Made by a program: the position numbers and the translations under genes
Assembly (NCBI GenBank): GCA_020726505.1
Contig: JAHLEZ010000006.1
Location: 310,001 to 374,000, forward strand
Direction: 5' to 3'
Length of the DNA: 64,000 bases
DNA from: Leptodontidium sp. MPI-SDFR-AT-0119
Lineage: Eukaryota > Ascomycota > Leotiomycetes > Helotiales > Leptodontidiaceae
The notes under the pieces: generated by a model
Told to the model about the DNA's origin: nothing
What the model saw: the letters and a program-made list of their open reading frames with translations, nothing else
The model's database searches: none
Part shown: positions 59,092 through 64,000 of the stretch, piece by piece
Layout of the letters: each line of letters begins with the position of its first letter
Numbering within the stretch: the first letter of the stretch is position 1

Positions 59092-61368
59092 ATGTCCTCT
59101 TCAACAAGCAACATTTCTCTGGCCAGGACCCGGAGTCTGCGAATCCCGCCTCCAAACTTCGTGAAACCTGCAACGACGACAGCAACAGCAATAACACAGC
59201 CCTCTAGTGGACCCTCAAACATCACTCTCTTCCTCACGAATCTGCGACTACTTGATCTTGATCTGCGTCCGGATTGGCCTGATATTTCTGACTTGACATT
59301 TTCTATCAAAGACGCCCAGCAGAACCAGAAGAAACGAATACAATGCGTCGAGTGGGCGCTGTTCCAGCTGTTTGCGCTTTGGGATCCGGAGGAGACTCGC
59401 AATGTAGCTATTTCCAGCAGACGTGCCTGAATGCTTGCGCATACTAATGCAGACTCTACACAGAAATTGCAACCATACTTCCCTCCTCTCGAACCACTTC
59501 AATCGCTCAATCTACGGGCCGCGCTGTTCAGATGTCTCGATCAGGCAAAGAAAAATGGTGTTCTTGGGCGGGATACGGTATTGAGGAAAACAATGCTCGA
59601 CGAGTGCAAAGGCGATAGGCTCGACGAAGTGCTCGCGGTATTTTCGAATGCAGTCCTGAAGAAAGCACTTCAAACTGAAGGATCTAGCTATGAAGCCCTG
59701 GCACAGCAGCTAGCATTAGAAAACTTCTCGTACAGTGGGGAACGGACGATACTTTCGGCATTGATTGTGGCACATAAGGCTTCGTTGAGCAAACATCTGA
59801 GGGGCAAGGAGGATGCCAGAGCGAGGTACCGTGATTTCTCAGAGCTCCTCAATTTGAACGATCGCAGAATCGCTCGTCGACATGAACAGTTAAAGCAGGC
59901 CATGGTGGAAAACAGGGCAAATGGTGGTATGGGACAGAGAGATGTGTATGTATTGCAGGATACGGTGGAGAAGAATTGGTCAGGGAACACGGAATGGCTG
60001 GAGACCATATTGCACGGAGACAGCAGGACAAATACAGACGGATTTCTATCAACGCGATTTGAGAAGATTTGGAAGCATGTCGACAATGGAAGCATTGGTG
60101 AAGTGGAGGGAACTAATCGTGTTGGGTTGCTCGAACAGTTGGACGCTCGTGTGAAGGATCAGGAGAAGCGGTTGGAAAGATGGCAGGACTTTGGGAAGAC
60201 TCTCGCCAAGTCAGCTGGCTCTTCACCTAGAAAGGATGAGGTGAAGGATTCTGCAGAACCCAACAAGATTGACTTGGGTTTCAACCGTCACCAAAGTTTA
60301 CAAATCAGCCGAACCAGCAAGGAAAAAGTCCAAACCAACAGCGTATCATTGGAAGAATACACTCGACTCATCGAAAATATGAGGACCGAGCTGGCGGATG
60401 TTAGCAAACCACAAGTACGGGTCAACAGACCTCCACGACAGAGTCTGCTTGTGGAGAAACGGAGATCTCTTGTGACACAATTTCCAGTTCCATCCCACGA
60501 GGAATTGCCAGAGGGAAAGGATGAAGATTGGTCCTCTGCAAGTGACCTGGATGGAGAGTCTCCAGAATCGCCCAACTATGCTACCAAATCTACCTCTCGC
60601 ACTCCCCCGTCCGAAGCTCCTGTCGACATCCCCGAGCCAGCAGAGCTCCCAGCTCAAATAAAGCCTGTCAGACCGCCAGTTCCAAAGTTCACAGAAACTG
60701 TCAAAGTAAACATACCCGAACCAGCACCAACTCCTTCTCCCAGAGATCCCTCGGCCCCACGAGTTCGACCCATCACACCTCCACAGCTCCCACTTCCCAT
60801 GCACAAACCAACGGATTCAGAAAGTGATTTAGCAGACCAAATCCTAAACTCTGTATCCGCCGCATCACCCTCGCCCAAGAAACAGCGCCACACCCTCTCC
60901 CTAGCTGAACGTACGCGGCTCTCGATGTCCCGAACGTCACACTCGCAATACTCGGACCTGCACGACGAATTCGAGATCACCGACCTCCCACGCCTATCCA
61001 TCAAGACAGCTCGTCCCTCTCTCGCCCCGCGCGCTCCAAGCATCGAGTCAGATCCTCACGCAGATCTGATTGAACGGACCAGAAAAAGCATGGCCGGGTT
61101 CGAGGCAGCGCAAAAGAAAGCGCAAATTGAGAGGCGGAGGAGCGTGAAGGATGCGAAGAAGAAACAGAGGGAGTCAAGCTACTTCCCGAGGGTTGAGGAG
61201 GACGCTGTTGCGACGCCTGAGTTTGGCGTGGCTAGTGCGGAGCTGTTGGAGGGAGATCCAGATTATGAGAGTGTGTTTATGAGTCGGCCGAAGATTGCTA
61301 CGAGTCCGGCTGTTAGTCCAAGTAAGATTTGGGAGGAGGATGAAGAGGAGATGGAATTGGAGGGGTGA
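59092..61368 (+). CDS. Augmin complex subunit, HAUS6-like
   Basis: Two exons (59092-59403, 59464-61368) give 738 residues. The N-terminal region matches the HAUS6 N-domain pattern: LFLTNLRLLDLDLRPDWPDI, QKKRIQCVEWALFQLFALWD, LNLRAALFRCLDQAKKNGVL, and ERTILSALIVAHKASLSKHL. Coiled-coil follows to about residue 320, and the C-terminal half is a Pro/Ser-rich disordered tail. Augmin recruits gamma-tubulin to existing microtubules for branching nucleation in the spindle. The exon joint (59403/59464) was chosen because it keeps ETRN-KLQPYFPPL in frame; the other AG gives the wrong phase. An in-frame Met at 58966 is possible but less likely. Confidence 0.82.
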
Positions 61369-61633
61369 GAAAATCAGAGGTACTGGATATATAGTGGTAG
61401 GGAGTGTGGGCTTAATTGTCGAATGCTGAAGTGTGTTTCTACCACATCTTTCCAATGACATTGGGTTTGTCAAGTGTACCCTCGTAGTGAAACAGTCGAA
61501 TGTTTTAATGCTCAATTCCTTTCAAGCTCTATTGATACTCAAGTATTGAAGCGATACACTGGTAAGTACCATCTCATTCTATCCTTCACTCATCCAAAGG
61601 ATGTTTCCCTCACCCTTCTCGGGGCTGACAAAA

Positions 61634-63044
61634 TCAACAGTTCCAGAAACGGTACTCTCCTTCATGCCAGTAAGGATCTTCTTGCACTCTGATATCCTTT
61701 CCACTCAGTGCCACGACTTTCGGGCCATCTTCGTCATCGGTAGCACATGAACCGCAACCCGCCGTGTACTCGTCCATATCATTCCATGCCACAAGCTCTG
61801 GATCGCTTTGCGGTTCTTGCAGTGAGTCCTGGCCTTCTTTCGTCACCAAACCCCAACCGAGAATCTTCTCACCCGACGCAGACTCAGAAGCGGGATCATG
61901 TAATTCTTTGTTCCGCTTCTCGGCCTGAACACTGGCATTCATGACAGTCTCGAGCCTTTGCAGGGTAAAGTCAATTTCCTCCGCAGCTTTTACCATGCCA
62001 TCTCTCAAAGTCCACTCGCTCCTCACAAACATGTCTCCTACCATGAGCTTCAAGTTCCACATCTGGGTAGCCATCATAACTAGCTCCCTCTCCCTCTCTT
62101 CCTTCGTCGCTTCAAGTTCCGCAACTGCCTGCTTGTAGGTTCTTCGCAACTTCTGCGACTCTTGAGCCCGATGTTCATACTCCGCCTTCTGGACCTGGTA
62201 TCTCGCCAAGGCAGTCATGTAGTCGAACTTGATACCATTCATCCGAGTTACAAGATCCTGGATACGGTCACGTTCTCCTTCGAGTTTTGTTCTGGATGAT
62301 CGAAGAGCGAGTACGGCATGTTCGACTCTGGTGTGATCCATTTCATATTGTTTCTTGACTCGCTCAATGTCAACTTGTGCCTCGAGAAGATCTATCGCTA
62401 GATCTGTGGCGCAGTCCGCGATATCATCAATGTGATCTAAGACGTTGGGATTCTGAGTTAGGGCTGCGCGTTTGGCGACGTCGGCGAGGTGTTCGATTTG
62501 GTCGAATGTGTGCTCGGAGAGGGAGATTGGTTTTTTGTTGCTACTGTAGTGGGATTGGTCCAAGTCAAATGGATGCTTAGACTTGAGCAGCTCCTTGTCC
62601 TGGATTGGATTTTCGACATGCTCTAGTGGAGGCTTGAATTGGGATTCCAGCTTGTTTTTGTGGACATTCTCGGCATGCTCGAATGGAAGGTTGGATTCGG
62701 ATGCCAGCCTATTTGGGCGGTCATTTTCGACGCAATTAAATGAGTACTTCGTGTTGGATGCCTGTTTTGCAGGACGGGTGTTTTCGATCTGGCGGAGAGC
62801 TGGGTAGACGCAGCAGCTCTGTTCCTTGGGGATGGGGATATTGAGTATGCACTGCTTTGGTGCCACTTATGTCAGTCCTTTTGCCCCATGGCTGCGGGAA
62901 ACACGGGGGACTGACTGGCGCAAGAGAAGCTTTGTCCAGACTCTCAAGACTTTTAACGGTGCTAGGTGTGAGTAAGCGTGGAATCGTATGCTGTCTCGAA
63001 TCTTTCCTTTGGCAAGAGCTGTCATCCATGGTGAAGAATGCCAT
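61634..63044 (-). CDS. Coiled-coil protein with four 19-residue repeats, unknown function
   Basis: Two exons (63044-62916, 62851-61634) give 448 residues. After about 65 residues come four tandem 19-residue units, each starting with a xEN triplet and usually ending P-F-E-H or similar (62788-62561). A long coiled-coil follows (about residues 150-345, from ATDLAIDLLEAQVDIERVKK to LQRLETVMNASVQ). The C-terminus is acidic, with CGSCATDDEDGP and a DPYWHEGEYRFWNC end. I recognise no family. A Met five residues after the first is an alternative start. Confidence 0.7.
62561..62788 (-). repeat. Four 57-bp in-frame repeats inside the coiled-coil gene
   Basis: Units read IENTRPAKQASNTKYSFNC, VENDRPNRLASESNLPFEH, AENVHKNKLESQFKPPLEH and VENPIQDKELLKSKHPFDL: equal length, no gaps, diverged sequence. 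Confidence 0.8.
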
Positions 63045-63890
63045 GACTGGTAGTGAGTGGTAGGCTGTGGTAAGTGCTGCGATAATTGATGGGCGATGGA
63101 TGATTTTAAGAGTTCAGTCTCGCACTCTAGGTAGCTAGAAAGATTCAAGAGATTCGCACGTGGGTAGGCAAGTATCTTGACAGTCGCGCGGGAGGAAGGC
63201 TTGATGCTGGTGAAGGTCAAACCCCAAGATGTAGGAAGTCGCTGCCGAAGAGCTGTCATTTGAGGAACCCATCAGGTATGACGAAGCTTGGGAACTCTTC
63301 CTTGGAATGAAACGTCTAGCTACAGATAGCTACTCAATACCGAGTCTTAAGAGCCCTGGCTCCCTAATGAACCTAAGGGAAAGGTCAATCTTATCTATAC
63401 CCACTCCTACTATTTTTCAACTTACTGTATACCGGCACATTTTTCACACAACACGCACTCTTTCCTTCTCCAAATCCGCCTGCTCTGAACTTGAAATTCC
63501 TTAAGGGTTGCCCCGATGACTTCCTAGCAAGTAGGGAGGGATCCATCACTGACATCTGGTTGATGAGCCCGAGTCCCCGGGCCATCACCCATTTACCCAC
63601 GCGTCTGATCTTTTCAAGTCCGTATTGACACAAAGAGAGGCTGATCCCCATTCCATCTGCCTACTATAGGTGTGTCTCTTCTCTAGGTAGGTCCAGGAAC
63701 ACGGTTGAAGTCAACACGTCAAACCCAGCACACCGCAACAGATCCCTCGATCCTCGACAGCTCCAAGTCACTGCTGGAGATACATTCCACTTTCACTTCT
63801 ACTGCATCCCATCGCATCGCGTCTATTCTCATGTCACGTCATCTCTAGGTAAGGTAGGTAGTGCTCTCTTCTAGCTGAGCCGCGCCTCAC
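63045..63890. other. Divergent upstream region
   Basis: Between the coiled-coil gene and the gene that begins at the right edge, which point away from each other. Nothing specific is recognised. Confidence 0.4.
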
Positions 63891-64000
63891 ATGCCTCGCA
63901 TCTGGCTTCTGGCAGTCGTCCCTTCCCTTTTCGTATTTCTCACCCAACATCACATCCACCCCGTTCCTTCCCAATCCGTCAACCACAACACCACGGGCCC
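63891..64000 (+). CDS. Start of a secreted protein (partial at right edge)
   Basis: An ATG at 63891 opens a frame that runs off the window: MPRIWLLAVVPSLFVFLTQ, a plausible signal peptide, then HPVPSQSVNHNTTG with an N-glycosylation site. Only 36 codons are visible, so function is unknown, and a different downstream start remains possible. Confidence 0.45.
   Translation, partial: MPRIWLLAVVPSLFVFLTQHHIHPVPSQSVNHNTTG

Overview
The window comes from a filamentous ascomycete (Pezizomycotina; a leotiomycete is my weak inference). Its genes have short introns (about 42-170 nt) with GTANGT donors and CTAAC-type branch sites. They encode a fungal GH10/CBM1 xylanase, a GH72 GPI-anchored glucanosyltransferase, a Zn2Cys6 regulator, a P450 and an OPT transporter. 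For each gene with introns I rebuilt the exon structure by hand; the summed exon lengths are divisible by three in every case.

Layout. 1-381: the 3' end of an unidentified gene. 0.87-2.15 kb: xylanase. 2.67-2.85 kb: a tRNA-Thr(AGT) gene interrupted twice by intron-like inserts, the most unusual object here. 3.1-12.7 kb: NADPH-cytochrome P450 reductase, MFS sugar/inositol transporter, Zn2Cys6 regulator and P450, a possible small metabolic neighbourhood. 12.7-18.8 kb: gene-poor, with decayed dispersed repeats and a kinase remnant. 18.8-25 kb: OPT transporter, a disordered conserved protein and an HD-domain nucleotidase. 25.9-28.9 kb: a GC-rich Crypton (tyrosine recombinase) transposon with two nonsense mutations. 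29.4-39.1 kb: F-box-like protein, carboxylesterase, PPxY membrane protein, Cdc25-like rhodanese, and a gene in two frames. 40.5-43.4 kb: COPI beta-prime (Sec27). 43.7-53.0 kb: four redox enzymes in alternating orientation (GMC oxidoreductase, catalase, 2OG-Fe(II) oxygenase, FAD monooxygenase). 53.6-63 kb: tail-anchored protein, GH72 enzyme, small secreted protein, augmin subunit HAUS6, and a coiled-coil protein with four 19-residue repeats. At the right edge a secreted protein begins.

How the genes may work together. The reductase can supply electrons to the nearby P450, with a regulator and a transporter between them. In the 43.7-53 kb block the GMC enzyme would make hydrogen peroxide if it acts as an oxidase, and the divergent catalase removes it. 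The oxygenase and the monooxygenase share a second divergent promoter. No polyketide or peptide synthase is present, so these are not classical complete biosynthetic clusters. Sec27 and HAUS6 are housekeeping genes and place the window in a mostly core chromosomal setting with islands of repeats.
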